This document shows, piece by piece, positions 1 through 8,608 of a stretch of DNA of 41,640 bases; the first letter of the stretch is position 1, and each line of letters begins with the position of its first letter. Where the stretch lies: assembly GCA_017445405.1 (NCBI GenBank), contig JAFSUD010000034.1, positions 1-41,640 of the forward strand, in the 5' to 3' direction. This DNA is from Synergistaceae bacterium (GTDB lineage: Bacteria; Synergistota; Synergistia; Synergistales; Aminobacteriaceae). A program made the translations under genes and the position numbers. The notes below the pieces were generated by a model, which saw nothing but the letters and a program-made list of their open reading frames with translations, did not search any database and had not been told where the DNA came from.

Positions 1-24
1 AAGCAAGCAAGCAAGCAAGCAAGC
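1..24. repeat. (AAGC)6 tetranucleotide simple-sequence repeat
   Basis: Six perfect AAGC units open the window and may continue upstream of it. The frame that runs through the repeat (third base of the window) stays open into the TtcA-like gene, so the repeat could lie in an extended 5' coding part of that gene. In the other two frames the ORF stops at about 49-51 and 56-58, so the repeat may equally be the 3' end of an upstream gene. A four-base unit shifts the frame on slippage, as in known phase-variable genes. The upstream sequence needed to decide is missing. Confidence 0.85.
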
Positions 25-104
25 AACTGGAAATTATTCTCGAAAATGTAAAGCTGGTTAATCATGCGGGAATGATAGCACACACTAAGCGTATAATACA
101 CGTC

Positions 105-887
105 ATGTTTACTGATAATAATTCACTCAACAAGTCATTACGCCGCAAAATAGGTACTGCCCTCACAAGATGGCACATGATTAATCACGGCGATAACGTC
201 CTCGTCGGACTCTCGGGAGGCAAAGACAGCCTCGTCCTCCTTCATGCGCTTCACGAGTTCTCCCGCAGAAGCCCCGTCAAGTTCTCCGTCTCTGCGTTAA
301 GCGTCAGGCTCTCCGGCATGGACACACAGACTCTCTCTGACTACTGCGCACACCTGAACATCCCCTACACAGTCATTGAGCAGGACATCATCGGCATCAT
401 TAACACACGCAGCGAAAAATCCCCCTGCTCCTTCTGCGCAAACATGAGACGCGGAATCCTCAGCTCTTGGGCATCACAGCACGGCTTCAGCAAGCTCGCT
501 CTCGGACACTCCCTCGATGATGCAGTGGAGACATTCTTCATGAATTTGCTGCACACAGGAAGAGCACAGAGTTTCCAGCCAATTGCACACATGAGCAGGA
601 CTAACGTTACAGTCATCCGTCCTCTTGTCCTCTCAACAGAAGCCGCAATCATTGACGAGGCCAAAAGGTTATCCCTGCCAATAGTAGCTTCGTCATGCCC
701 GTTCGCAGGACATACTGAACGCCAGAGAATCAGAGAATATGTAGCTGAACTCAGAGCGCGCATACCTGACCTGTACGCTAAAGTATTGCACGCACTCGAG
801 CACCTTTCTGAAGCTGAGAGCTGGAGCATACCACGCAGCGATTTATTGCGGGGGCAGAAGATTACTTCTGCTGATTATCATGAATGA
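105..887 (+). CDS. ttcA: TtcA-like tRNA 2-thiocytidine synthase (PP-loop ATPase)
   Basis: Probable tRNA C32 thiolase: PP-loop enzymes of this family adenylate the tRNA base and insert sulfur using an Fe-S cluster. Visible marks are the PP-loop SGGKDS near residue 36, a CSFC pair at about residues 108-111 followed by MRRG, the LGHSLDDAVET segment, and a third cysteine in SSCPFAGHTERQR, which matches the three-Cys pattern of TtcA. Length is about 260 aa, near the family norm. I chose ATG 105 because family members begin shortly before the SLRRKIG segment. ATG 72 in the same frame is possible, and neither start has a clear Shine-Dalgarno. A TATAAT at 92-97 would place transcription start at about 105, so a leaderless mRNA is possible. 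The frame is also open back through the AAGC repeat. A second copy of the 3' tail follows immediately. Confidence 0.8.
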   Translation: MFTDNNSLNKSLRRKIGTALTRWHMINHGDNVLVGLSGGKDSLVLLHALHEFSRRSPVKFSVSALSVRLSGMDTQTLSDYCAHLNIPYTVIEQDIIGIINTRSEKSPCSFCANMRRGILSSWASQHGFSKLALGHSLDDAVETFFMNLLHTGRAQSFQPIAHMSRTNVTVIRPLVLSTEAAIIDEAKRLSLPIVASSCPFAGHTERQRIREYVAELRARIPDLYAKVLHALEHLSEAESWSIPRSDLLRGQKITSADYHE

Positions 888-1026
888 GCGTCAATTTACT
901 GGACACACTGAACGCCAAAGAATCAGAGAGTACGTCGCAGAACTCAGAGCGCGCATACCAGACTTATACGCTAAAATATTGCACGCACTCGAAAATTTAT
1001 CTGACACCGAAAGCTGGACATTATGA
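880..1026 (+). pseudogene. duplicated 3' tail of the TtcA-like gene
   Basis: A 48-codon ORF starts at ATG 880, overlapping the ttcA stop (885-887). From about 901 it repeats the last part of TtcA from the GHTERQRIREY segment to near the end. The two copies differ mostly at synonymous third positions (for example CAT/CAC, CAG/CAA, TAT/TAC) with a few conservative changes such as V/I, E/D and I/L. That pattern means both tails evolved under protein selection, so this is probably the remnant tail of a diverged resident or incoming allele rather than fresh slippage. Its TGA (1024-1026) overlaps the mutS ATG as ATGA, so the fragment may still matter for translational coupling to mutS. A translated 48-residue peptide cannot be excluded. 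Confidence 0.8.
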
Positions 1027-3593
1027 CTAAACCTGTGATACCTGACGACATAAAGATTACCCCCTGGCTCGAACAGTACAAGTCATTCAAGGAAAATTAC
1101 CCTGATGCACTGCTGCTGTTCAGGATGGGAGACTTCTACGAGATGTTCTTTGACGACGCGAGGCACGCTGCATCAACTCTCAACATTGCCCTCACAGCCC
1201 GCGACCCCGAAAAGAAAATCCCTATGGCAGGAATACCTTATCATGCGCTGAACTCATACTTGACCCGTCTCATCAAGGCAGGCTACAGAGCAGCAATCTG
1301 CGAACAGATAGGCGAACCTTCAAGCAAGGGAATCACTGAGCGCAGAGTCATCCGAGTAGTTACTCCCGGCACATACCTGCCCGAAGACTCCGCAAGAGAC
1401 TCCGCACACCTCGCCTCCGTCTGGCCGCTCAAGGGCCGAGTCGCAATGTCCCTCCTCGCCGTCGACACAGGCAGGCTCGAGACGGGGACTCTCAGTGAAC
1501 GTGATGCCTCTGCACTTCTCTCTGCGTTCGCTCCGGGTGAGATTCTGCACCCCTCAAACATGAAGACTGTACCCGCATTCCTCGAGGGCTATAACTTACG
1601 GCCAAGCTCGCCGGAGAACTTCAAGATAGAGAATGCAGCAGGAAGGCTCAAAGCAGCACTTCACGCCCGGAGTCTCTCCAGCTTCGGGATAGACGAGAAA
1701 GATCCCTGCGTCGGCACAGCATGGGCAGCTCTCGAATATCTCTCTGCTACACAGTTCAGCTCCCTGAATAACGTCCTCAGAATCTCGCCGTTAATCACCC
1801 GCGACAGAATGAGTCTCGACGCATCAGCACAGCGAAACCTCGAGCTTATCCCGGAGACGACAGGAGACAGCGTATCGCTCTTCATGTGCCTCAACGCTAA
1901 CCGTACTCCTATGGGCAGAAGAACTCTGCGTGAATGGCTTATGCGTCCTCTCATGGACATTAAGGCAATCACCAAGAGGCAGAAATCAATCGGCGTACTT
2001 GTTGATGCTGTGAGCGAGTGTGCAAGGCTTCAGGACACTCTGGCGGGGACTCGGGATGTCGAGCGGTCATTGTCCCGGCTGTCTCTCAGGAACTACAGCC
2101 CTAATGACTTGGGAGCAATACGCGACACTCTGAGACTCATTCCCGAAGTGAAGAGCATACATGCTGACGAACCGCTGAAGGAGATTCTTGAGTCTCTGCC
2201 TGACCTGTCAGACCTCAGCAATTATCTCGAGAGCGCACTGGAGGACGCATTGCCCCGTAAGCTCGGAGACGGGCATGTTATCCGCACAGGCTTCAGCTCG
2301 GAGCTTGACACGTGGCGGGAAATGTCGGAGCAGGGGGAAAAGTGGCTTGATGATTACGTCGAACGTGAACGCATGGCAACAGCGACTCCCAAACTCAAGC
2401 ACGGATTCACGAATGCGTCGGGCTATTACCTCGAGACAGGAAGGGCAGGACTCACGGTTCAGCCGGACTACTTCAAGCAGACTCAGACTCTCACGAACGC
2501 GAAGAGGTACATCACGCCAGAACTCAAACGCTTTGAGGCCAAGATGCAGGACAGCCAGTCGGAAGCATCACGTGTTGAGAGCGAGATATATGCTCAGGTT
2601 GCAGCGCATGTCCTGAACTACAGCCTGCAGCTTCAGATGACGGGAAAGCTGCTCGGGATACTTGATTGCTGTGCGTCGTTTGCTGGGATAGCGAGAGACA
2701 GGGGTTATGTATGTCCTGAAGTGAACACGTCGAACATGATAGAGATTAAGGGAGGACGGCATCCTGTGATCGAGATTGAGCAGCGGGATTCGGGATTTGT
2801 TCCCAATGACGTAACGCTTGGCCGCGACGGAAGAATAATCATCCTGACAGGGCCGAACATGGCGGGAAAATCTACGTGGCTGAGGATGACTGCGCTTATT
2901 GTGATTATGGCTCAGGCGGGACTCTGGATTCCTGCTGACAGCGCAAAGATAGGCCTAGTTGACAGAGTGTTTACGAGGATCGGAGCGCGTGATGACCTCG
3001 TGAGGGGATCGAGTACCTTCATGGTGGAGATGCTGGAGACTGCGAACATCATCAACAATGCGACGGACAGGAGCTTGATTGTGCTTGATGAAGTGGGGCG
3101 TGGGACTGCGACGTGGGACGGGATGAGTATAGCGTGGGCGGTGCTGGAGTACCTGCAGGGAGCGACGAAGGCGAGAGTGCTTTTTGCGACGCACTACCAC
3201 GAGCTTACGTGTTTAGAGGAGAAGCTGGAAGGCGTGAAGAACTACAGCATGTCAGTGCAGGAGGGGAAGGACGGAATACTCTTTATGCATCATGTTGAGA
3301 GAGGGCCTGCTGGGAGGTCATACGGAATAGAGGTAGCGAGGCTTGCAGGGCTGCCGGATATTGTGCTGAGGAGGGCGTTTGAGCTGCTGGAAGTGTTCGA
3401 GCGTGAAGGCGTTGAAGTTAAGAATGTGCCTGATCCTTTGCCGCAGAATGCCCTGAAGCGTCAGATAATGCTGCTGTATCCTGAGGGGGATGGGATAATT
3501 GAGGAGCTGAAGTCGTTAGAGCCTGATAATATTACGCCTAAGGAAGCATTGAAGATTCTGTATGATTTGGTGAAGAAAGCGAGTGTGATATAA
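1023..3593 (+). CDS. mutS: DNA mismatch repair protein MutS
   Basis: Recognises mismatches and small loops and recruits MutL in post-replicative repair. The 856-residue length fits MutS1. The N-terminal mismatch-reading segment GDFYEMFFDDA is at about residues 36-46, the Walker A GPNMAGKST at about 610, then the DEVGRGTATWDG Walker B/signature region and ATHYHEL. The usual signature reads GRGTSTYDG, so GTATWDG is a mild variant. The start overlaps the stop of the duplicated ttcA tail (ATGA), and no strong Shine-Dalgarno is visible, which suggests coupling to upstream translation. MutS status matters here because mismatch repair limits slippage at short tandem repeats, and two such tracts flank this gene. 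Confidence 0.97.
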   Translation: MTKPVIPDDIKITPWLEQYKSFKENYPDALLLFRMGDFYEMFFDDARHAASTLNIALTARDPEKKIPMAGIPYHALNSYLTRLIKAGYRAAICEQIGEPSSKGITERRVIRVVTPGTYLPEDSARDSAHLASVWPLKGRVAMSLLAVDTGRLETGTLSERDASALLSAFAPGEILHPSNMKTVPAFLEGYNLRPSSPENFKIENAAGRLKAALHARSLSSFGIDEKDPCVGTAWAALEYLSATQFSSLNNVLRISPLITRDRMSLDASAQRNLELIPETTGDSVSLFMCLNANRTPMGRRTLREWLMRPLMDIKAITKRQKSIGVLVDAVSECARLQDTLAGTRDVERSLSRLSLRNYSPNDLGAIRDTLRLIPEVKSIHADEPLKEILESLPDLSDLSNYLESALEDALPRKLGDGHVIRTGFSSELDTWREMSEQGEKWLDDYVERERMATATPKLKHGFTNASGYYLETGRAGLTVQPDYFKQTQTLTNAKRYITPELKRFEAKMQDSQSEASRVESEIYAQVAAHVLNYSLQLQMTGKLLGILDCCASFAGIARDRGYVCPEVNTSNMIEIKGGRHPVIEIEQRDSGFVPNDVTLGRDGRIIILTGPNMAGKSTWLRMTALIVIMAQAGLWIPADSAKIGLVDRVFTRIGARDDLVRGSSTFMVEMLETANIINNATDRSLIVLDEVGRGTATWDGMSIAWAVLEYLQGATKARVLFATHYHELTCLEEKLEGVKNYSMSVQEGKDGILFMHHVERGPAGRSYGIEVARLAGLPDIVLRRAFELLEVFEREGVEVKNVPDPLPQNALKRQIMLLYPEGDGIIEELKSLEPDNITPKEALKILYDLVKKASVI

Positions 3594-3612
3594 TTACGCG
3601 AAAATCAGCACT

Positions 3613-3721
3613 AAGGAGGTTTACACGAGTGCGTAAAGTCGGTATAATTTCGCAGTTCGCAGTTCGCAGTTCGCAGTTCGCAGTTCGCAGTTCGCAGTTC
3701 GCAGTGGCTTATCACGTCTAA
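3613..3721 (+). promoter_or_regulatory. Shine-Dalgarno, GTG start and repeat-bearing leader ORF
   Basis: A strong AAGGAGGT at 3613-3620 precedes GTG 3629. In the present sequence this frame reads through the (TTCGCAG) tract and stops at TAA 3719-3721, giving a 30-residue product with a repeating FAVRSSQ heptapeptide. The DUF1919 frame (positions 1 mod 3) is open from the tract to the gene without a stop. One extra repeat unit, or two fewer, would join this start to the DUF1919 frame. Confidence 0.75.
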
Positions 3722-4344
3722 GAAATCTCTACAGAAAGATTTTCAGTTATCCCTTCAAACTCTATAATCGCTTCAGACTCAAGAATAAGAATTTATCCAT
3801 TATTTCTAAAGATTGTGTAGGTGGAGTCATCATGCATGACTTAGGGCTACGATTTGATACCCCAACAGTTAATTTATGGTTCAACGCTTCAGACTTCATT
3901 AAGTTCTGCAGAGACATGAAATATTACATCACAGAAAATCTTAGGGAAGACCACAACTCTGAGATGAATTATCCTGTAGGTCTTCTTGGCCGCAATGACA
4001 GGCAAATAAAAATATACTTCATGCATTATGATAGTTTTGCTCAGGCCAGAGAAAAATGGTATGAACGAATTTCCAGAATACATTGGGATAATCTCTATAT
4101 CATTATGACAGACAGGGAAGGTTGCGATGAAGAGCAAGCACGCGAATTTGATGCACTGCCATATGAACATAAGGCTCTGCTGACATATAGAGACTTTCAG
4201 GACATTAAATCATCTGTAAAATTGGATAGCTGCGGTGTTGTGTCGAACGATTCTGAACCTCCTAATGTGTTGAGTTATCCGTCTGCGTACTCTTTCCGGC
4301 GAATAATAGATCACTGGGATTATGTCAGCTTCCTGAACTCATAA
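3629..4344 (+). CDS. phase-variable DUF1919 family protein (frame OFF here)
   Basis: The downstream part, from ATG 3832, encodes 170 aa that resemble DUF1919 (PF08942), a family linked to exopolysaccharide synthesis. Conserved features are LGLRFDTPTVNLWF and a Y/F-rich middle. The same frame is open upstream to the repeat and adds residues that match the family's usual N-terminus: a basic RLKNKN stretch, then LSIISKDCVGGVIMHDLGL, where relatives have a SNNCWGG-type motif. The real gene therefore starts well before ATG 3832, most plausibly at GTG 3629 with its strong Shine-Dalgarno. As sequenced, that start is out of frame by one repeat unit and the gene reads as OFF. A shorter product from ATG 3832 would lack the conserved N-terminal motif. 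Family assignment is from recall; the switching is inferred. Confidence 0.7.
3649..3704. repeat. (TTCGCAG)8 heptanucleotide repeat
   Basis: Eight perfect tandem copies of TTCGCAG lie between a strong ribosome binding site/GTG start and the DUF1919 coding region. Seven bases is 1 modulo 3, so each gain or loss of a unit changes the downstream frame. No frame contains a stop inside the tract, which is needed for a working translational switch. Confidence 0.97.
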
Positions 4345-4350
4345 GCACAC

Positions 4351-4390
4351 AAAAATTCCCCCTGCCTGTCAAGACCGGGGGATTCAATTT
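4351..4390. terminator. bidirectional terminator between convergent genes
   Basis: A CCCCC/GGGGG stem (4358-4362 with 4377-4381) lies between an A-run at 4351-4355 and a short T-run after 4386. It sits exactly between the convergent DUF1919 gene and the ABC ATPase gene, so it could serve both. Confidence 0.5.
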
Positions 4391-5105
4391 ATCGTTTGGC
4401 TTCTGAGTCCAAGTCCTCCATCTTGGGGGCAGCCTCGTCCGCAATCAGCTTACCGTCCCTAAAGCGTAACACTCTCTCGCTCCATGTCGCAATCTCCGGC
4501 TCGTGAGTTACCAGAATCACAGTTATTCCCTGCTTGTGCAGGTCAGTAAATATCTGCATTATCTCTACTGTTGTCTTCGTGTCCAGATTCCCCGTAGGCT
4601 CATCGGCAAGAATTATCGGAGCTTCTCCCACAATAGCCCGCGCAATTGCGACTCTCTGCTGCTGTCCTCCAGACATCTGCGCAGGCCGGTGATGCAGCCT
4701 CCCTCCTAAGCCCACACGCTCGAGAGCATTCACTGCTGCTTTGCGTCTCTGCGAACTTCCGACTCCGCGGTACAGCAGAGGGAGTTCTACATTCTCGACG
4801 GCATCAACTCTAGGCAGGAGGTTGAACCCCTGAAACACAAAGCCTAATTTCTGGTTGCGTATGTCCGCCAGCTCGGCCTTGCTCTGATCCTTCACGTTCA
4901 CTCCGTCAAGCTCGTAATGCCCGGAAGTCGGCACATCAAGACAGCCGAGAATGTTCATCATCGTAGACTTCCCCGACCCCGACGGCCCCATCACGCACAC
5001 GAACTCTCCGCGCTCAATCCTGAAGCTGACTCCGTCAAGCGCACGAAGCTCTATATCTCCGGTCTTGTAGATCTTCGTGAGATCCTTCACCTCAATGATG
5101 CTCAT
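4389..5105 (-). CDS. MacB/LolD-type ABC transporter ATP-binding protein
   Basis: Cytoplasmic ATPase subunit of the MacB/LolD/FtsE group. Walker A GPSGSGKS is at about residues 40-47, followed by the Q-loop region, signature MSGGQQQR, Walker B with DEPTGNLD, and the H-loop in VTHEPEIA. At 238 aa it is only the nucleotide-binding domain; E. coli MacB has a fused permease. It is the last gene of tolC-php-macA-macB and its ATG overlaps the macA stop as TAATG, so it is translationally coupled. No FtsX/MacB permease follows: a terminator and a convergent gene come next. The permease must be encoded elsewhere or be lost. Confidence 0.9.
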   Translation of the reverse strand: MSIIEVKDLTKIYKTGDIELRALDGVSFRIERGEFVCVMGPSGSGKSTMMNILGCLDVPTSGHYELDGVNVKDQSKAELADIRNQKLGFVFQGFNLLPRVDAVENVELPLLYRGVGSSQRRKAAVNALERVGLGGRLHHRPAQMSGGQQQRVAIARAIVGEAPIILADEPTGNLDTKTTVEIMQIFTDLHKQGITVILVTHEPEIATWSERVLRFRDGKLIADEAAPKMEDLDSEAKR

Positions 5106-6430
5106 TATCTCGGCCCGCCTCCGCCTCGTCTGGGTGTCCCGAGAAGTCCTCCCTGAGTCCTCTGCCCGGATGTCGCTCCAGCCTGAGCATTCACAACAAG
5201 CTCGGTGTTCTCGCGCAGAAGCCCTCTCGTTCCCTGAGGCTGGTTCATGCTCTGAGTCTGAGTCATTCTCGGTGCTCCTTCAGGTCTCGGAGGACGTGAG
5301 GCAGTCGCTTTCTCTGACACAAGCTCGATCCATCTGCTGTCCGTTATGCCCGTAACCACCTGCACGGGAGGCATCATGACATTATCTCTTGCCGGCCACA
5401 CTAGCCCGGTGTTGAGAGTCTTTTTCTGGGTAAGTACGTCCCGGTCAAAGGATATTGTGTTGAGCAGTCCTTCAGGAGGCGTGAATCTCAATGCTGCTAC
5501 AGGAATGCGGAGTACGTTATCTGCGCGCGCTGTCTCGATTGACACGTTAGCAGTCATTCCGGGCTTGAGCTTCAGGTCGGGATTATCTACATGAATGATG
5601 ACCGTGTAAGTTACGACGTTGTTAGTTGTTGACGGAGCAATGCGTACCTGCACGACTTTTCCTCCGAACGTGTCATCGGGGAAAGCATCAACCCTGAACG
5701 TAACGTTCTGGCCTTCTGCTACTGTGCCTATGTCAGCCTCGTCGACCTGAGTCTCGATCTGCATTCTGGTCAAGTCTTCTGCGACCTTGAAGAGAGTCGG
5801 AGTCTGATAGCCTGACGCTACGGTCTGTCCTGCATCAACCTGACGGTCAATCACTACTCCGTTCACAGGTGAAGTTATCCGCGTGTAGTTCAGGTTTGTG
5901 CGTGCTCTCTCGACTGCTGCTCTTCCCTGAACGACTCGGGAGCGTGCCTCCTGAAGACTCGCTCTCTTCATGGATACGTCGGTCTCGCTCGTGTCGACTT
6001 CGCTTTTCGCAATGAGCTTCCGGCTGTAGAGTTCACGGTTGCGGGCTAATTTCCTCTCTGCGTCCGCCAGTGATGCCTGAGCACTCGCTACACTTGCCTG
6101 ATACACTGCTAGGCTCGCCTCTGATTCCTTGAGCGTGAGCTGCAGGACTGACGGATCGAGAAGCGCGAGAAGCTGTCCGGCCTTCACGACAGAGTTGAAG
6201 TCAACGTAGATTTCATCAATTCTGCCCGAGACCTGAGTCCCGACCTCGATAACATTTATTGCATTGAGTTCACCTGTTGCCGTAACTGTAGAGACTATAT
6301 CGCCCCTCGTTATCTGTGAAGTTGTTATCCCATAGGTTACAGGTTCTTCATGAAAGAAGAAGTAATATGCTCCGTAGCCTATGCCAGCGAATATTGCCAG
6401 CAATAATAATTTCTTGATGCCTGCTCTCAT
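5105..6430 (-). CDS. MacA/HlyD-family periplasmic adaptor
   Basis: Membrane-fusion protein that links an inner-membrane ABC transporter to TolC. The 441 residues start with an uncleaved-type membrane anchor (about residues 5-25, rich in L/A/G/Y/F) and continue with the first lipoyl half VEVGTQVSGRIDEIYVDFN, a long coiled-coil hairpin rich in A/S/E/R, the second lipoyl half ending SPVNGVVIDR, and a beta-barrel domain. The C-terminal 60 residues are an unusual low-complexity tail rich in Gly, Arg, Thr and Gln, not typical of MacA. It lies 4 bases after the PHP gene and overlaps the ATPase gene. With the TolC-like gene upstream this indicates a tripartite MacAB-TolC type exporter; its substrate is unknown. 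Confidence 0.88.
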   Translation of the reverse strand: MRAGIKKLLLLAIFAGIGYGAYYFFFHEEPVTYGITTSQITRGDIVSTVTATGELNAINVIEVGTQVSGRIDEIYVDFNSVVKAGQLLALLDPSVLQLTLKESEASLAVYQASVASAQASLADAERKLARNRELYSRKLIAKSEVDTSETDVSMKRASLQEARSRVVQGRAAVERARTNLNYTRITSPVNGVVIDRQVDAGQTVASGYQTPTLFKVAEDLTRMQIETQVDEADIGTVAEGQNVTFRVDAFPDDTFGGKVVQVRIAPSTTNNVVTYTVIIHVDNPDLKLKPGMTANVSIETARADNVLRIPVAALRFTPPEGLLNTISFDRDVLTQKKTLNTGLVWPARDNVMMPPVQVVTGITDSRWIELVSEKATASRPPRPEGAPRMTQTQSMNQPQGTRGLLRENTELVVNAQAGATSGQRTQGGLLGTPRRGGGGPR

Positions 6431-6434
6431 GTCA

Positions 6435-7286
6435 TCATGCCCCCAATTGTGTAAGTATCGTTAATCTTTGCGCGTCTGCAGGTTTATTGTCTGCATTGAG
6501 ACGGCCAAGCGGAATAGCCTTGTTTGTGCCGTGATAGTCGCTCCCTCCGGAGATGAGGAGTCCTCTGCGTTCTGCCTGTTTTGCGAGCCACTCGCACTTC
6601 ATGACTCTGTACTTCGAGTACCAGCACTCTAACCCTTTCAGCCCGTATGACACAAGCTCATTAAGCACGGTTCTGAAGTCTGACTCCGGGAGTTCGCGCT
6701 CGCCTTCACCGCCGAGAGGATGCGCCCACACCGGGATTCCTCCTGCAGAAAGTATTGCGTGCACTGCGAGTTCTGCCTCGATTCTGCTTGTGCCGGTCCT
6801 GCACTTGTCGATGTATTGCGTGATTGCGTCCTGCATGTTCTCCGCGAGACCTTTCGCGACAATCATATTAGCTAAGTGCGGTTTGCCGACGCTGGGAATC
6901 TTGAGGAGGGAGTCTATCTCGTCATCAGTAAACGTTATCCCTAACTCCGAACGCAATAACTCTATCCGTCTGTGAAATTTCTGATGCCTCAGTTCATCTC
7001 CGGTTCTCAAGGCTTCCTGAAATTCTAGATTATATGCGTCATAGTTCAGGCCTAGAATGTGGCACTTGTGATTACTCTTAGTCCTGCAGGAAAATTCCAC
7101 TCCTGCAATGAAGCGTATACCTGAAGGGACTATTTTCTTCATGGCCATTGCTCCGGTGATGGTGTCGTGGTCAGTTACCGCGAAAGTGTTAATGCCCGCC
7201 TTCTGGATGTTCCAGAGCAGATCCCGGGGCGAGTCTGTCCCGTCAGATGCAGTAGTGTGAATGTGGAGGTCTACCGTGCTGGTCAT
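6435..7286 (-). CDS. PHP-domain phosphoesterase (RNase AM/YciV-like)
   Basis: Metal-dependent phosphoesterase of the PHP superfamily, most like the YciV/RNase AM (nucleoside 3',5'-bisphosphate phosphatase) branch. Metal-ligand motifs are visible: DLHIHTTASDGT near the N-terminus, VTDHDTITG, a GVEFSC acidic strand, WAHPLGG and SGSDYHG near the C-terminus. Length of 283 aa is normal. Its ATG overlaps the tolC stop as ATGA and it ends 4 bases before macA, so it is inserted inside an exporter operon. Its job is probably nucleotide or RNA end turnover and it may have no mechanistic link to export. The exact substrate cannot be read from the sequence. Confidence 0.88.
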   Translation of the reverse strand: MTSTVDLHIHTTASDGTDSPRDLLWNIQKAGINTFAVTDHDTITGAMAMKKIVPSGIRFIAGVEFSCRTKSNHKCHILGLNYDAYNLEFQEALRTGDELRHQKFHRRIELLRSELGITFTDDEIDSLLKIPSVGKPHLANMIVAKGLAENMQDAITQYIDKCRTGTSRIEAELAVHAILSAGGIPVWAHPLGGEGERELPESDFRTVLNELVSYGLKGLECWYSKYRVMKCEWLAKQAERRGLLISGGSDYHGTNKAIPLGRLNADNKPADAQRLTILTQLGA

Positions 7287-8581
7287 TCCCGAGTCCCTCC
7301 GTCAAGTTCCGGCGGCAAATGCCCTAACGCTTCATCTAAATTTGCCCTCGCCGTCTGCGCATCATAAAGAGCTTGGTAATACGCATAACGTGAACTCGCC
7401 AATGTTGACACTGCATCACTCAGTTCCAGCGGATCTCCTACTCCTACTTCATAGCGTCCTCTCGCAAGCTCAAGATTCTCCTCTGCGTACTTCACGCTCG
7501 CCTCTGATGACCTCACTCTGTCCGTCGCGTTCGTTAGTGAGAGTGCTGCACTCCTGACGCTGTAGGTGATGCTCTGCCTCAGACTCTCAGCGTCCGCATT
7601 CACCGACTCGAGCTGTGCCCTCGCCGACTCGAGTCCTGCCTTCATCGAGCCTCCGTCGACTACGGGAATGTTCACGCTGATTCCGATGTTGTAGTCGTTG
7701 GTCGTGCCCGAGCCTTCACGCCGGGATAATGAGCTTCCTGCCGAGCCTGTGATCGTCGGTGAACTCGCGCGGGCTGCATTCTTGACGGATAACTCGCTGC
7801 CTCTGACATCATGCATTAACTTTCTGTAGTCCGGCCTGTCCTCCAGCGCATGAGCAATCAGCGTGTCCACATCTTCTGCGGGCTGAGGGAGCAGCAATTC
7901 CGTAGACAATGCGACGTTGAACGGCCCGGATATGTCCGTACCCATTGCAACGCGTAACGCCTCCTGAGACACAAGAATATCGTTCTCTGCCTTGAGAAGT
8001 GATACACGCGCGCTTGCTACGTCTGCCTGAGCTTTCGTTACCTCAATGAATGAGCTGTTGCCAACTTCGTAGAGGCCTTGAGCTGTCTTGAGGTGCTCCT
8101 CCAAGTTGGCGAGTTTTTCCTGTTCAACATCACGGTTGAGAATCTTCAACACGAGATCGTAATATGCGCGTTTTGCGTTTGCTGCGACGCTTACCATCGT
8201 GTTGCGTTCGGACTCGCGCGACCCCTGCAGGCTCTCTCTGCGTATATCCTGCTGAAGTTTATTGCGGCCTGTGTCATAGAGCAGCTTTGAGGCAGTGAGT
8301 GAGAGTGTCTCCGTGTGATACCTGTCATCCCAGTAATCATAATCTCCGTTGTAGCGGGCTGATCCTGTGAGGCTGACAGTTACTCTCTTGGCCGCTCTTA
8401 ACGACTCGAGCTGTGCAGCAATATCGCGCGTAGAGGCTTTAGCTTTCGTCAGCGAAGGGTGATTGAGGAGTGCGAGAGTGAGGCATTCCTCGAGCGAGAG
8501 GCCGGAGACATCCTGACTATAGGCTGCAGGACACAGCAACAATAATAATGTAAGAGTAATAGATATTTTGCGCATTAACAT
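7283..8581 (-). CDS. TolC-family outer-membrane efflux protein
   Basis: Outer-membrane channel of the TolC/OEP family. Start ATG 8581 is chosen because AGGAG lies 8 bases upstream; the frame is open further back. A signal peptide (MLMRK, then a Leu-rich core, ending near AAYSQ) leads a mature protein of about 410 aa with two internally related halves. Each has the LSLEECLTLALLNHPSL / LELARGRYEVGVGDPLEL type of helix signature, with long Ala/Ser/Glu/Arg coiled-coil segments. First gene of the efflux operon. Its presence is direct evidence for an outer membrane in this organism. Confidence 0.9.
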   Translation of the reverse strand: MLMRKISITLTLLLLLCPAAYSQDVSGLSLEECLTLALLNHPSLTKAKASTRDIAAQLESLRAAKRVTVSLTGSARYNGDYDYWDDRYHTETLSLTASKLLYDTGRNKLQQDIRRESLQGSRESERNTMVSVAANAKRAYYDLVLKILNRDVEQEKLANLEEHLKTAQGLYEVGNSSFIEVTKAQADVASARVSLLKAENDILVSQEALRVAMGTDISGPFNVALSTELLLPQPAEDVDTLIAHALEDRPDYRKLMHDVRGSELSVKNAARASSPTITGSAGSSLSRREGSGTTNDYNIGISVNIPVVDGGSMKAGLESARAQLESVNADAESLRQSITYSVRSAALSLTNATDRVRSSEASVKYAEENLELARGRYEVGVGDPLELSDAVSTLASSRYAYYQALYDAQTARANLDEALGHLPPELDGGTRE

Positions 8582-8608
8582 TGAGAAAACTCCTGAGAAT
8601 AAGATTAG

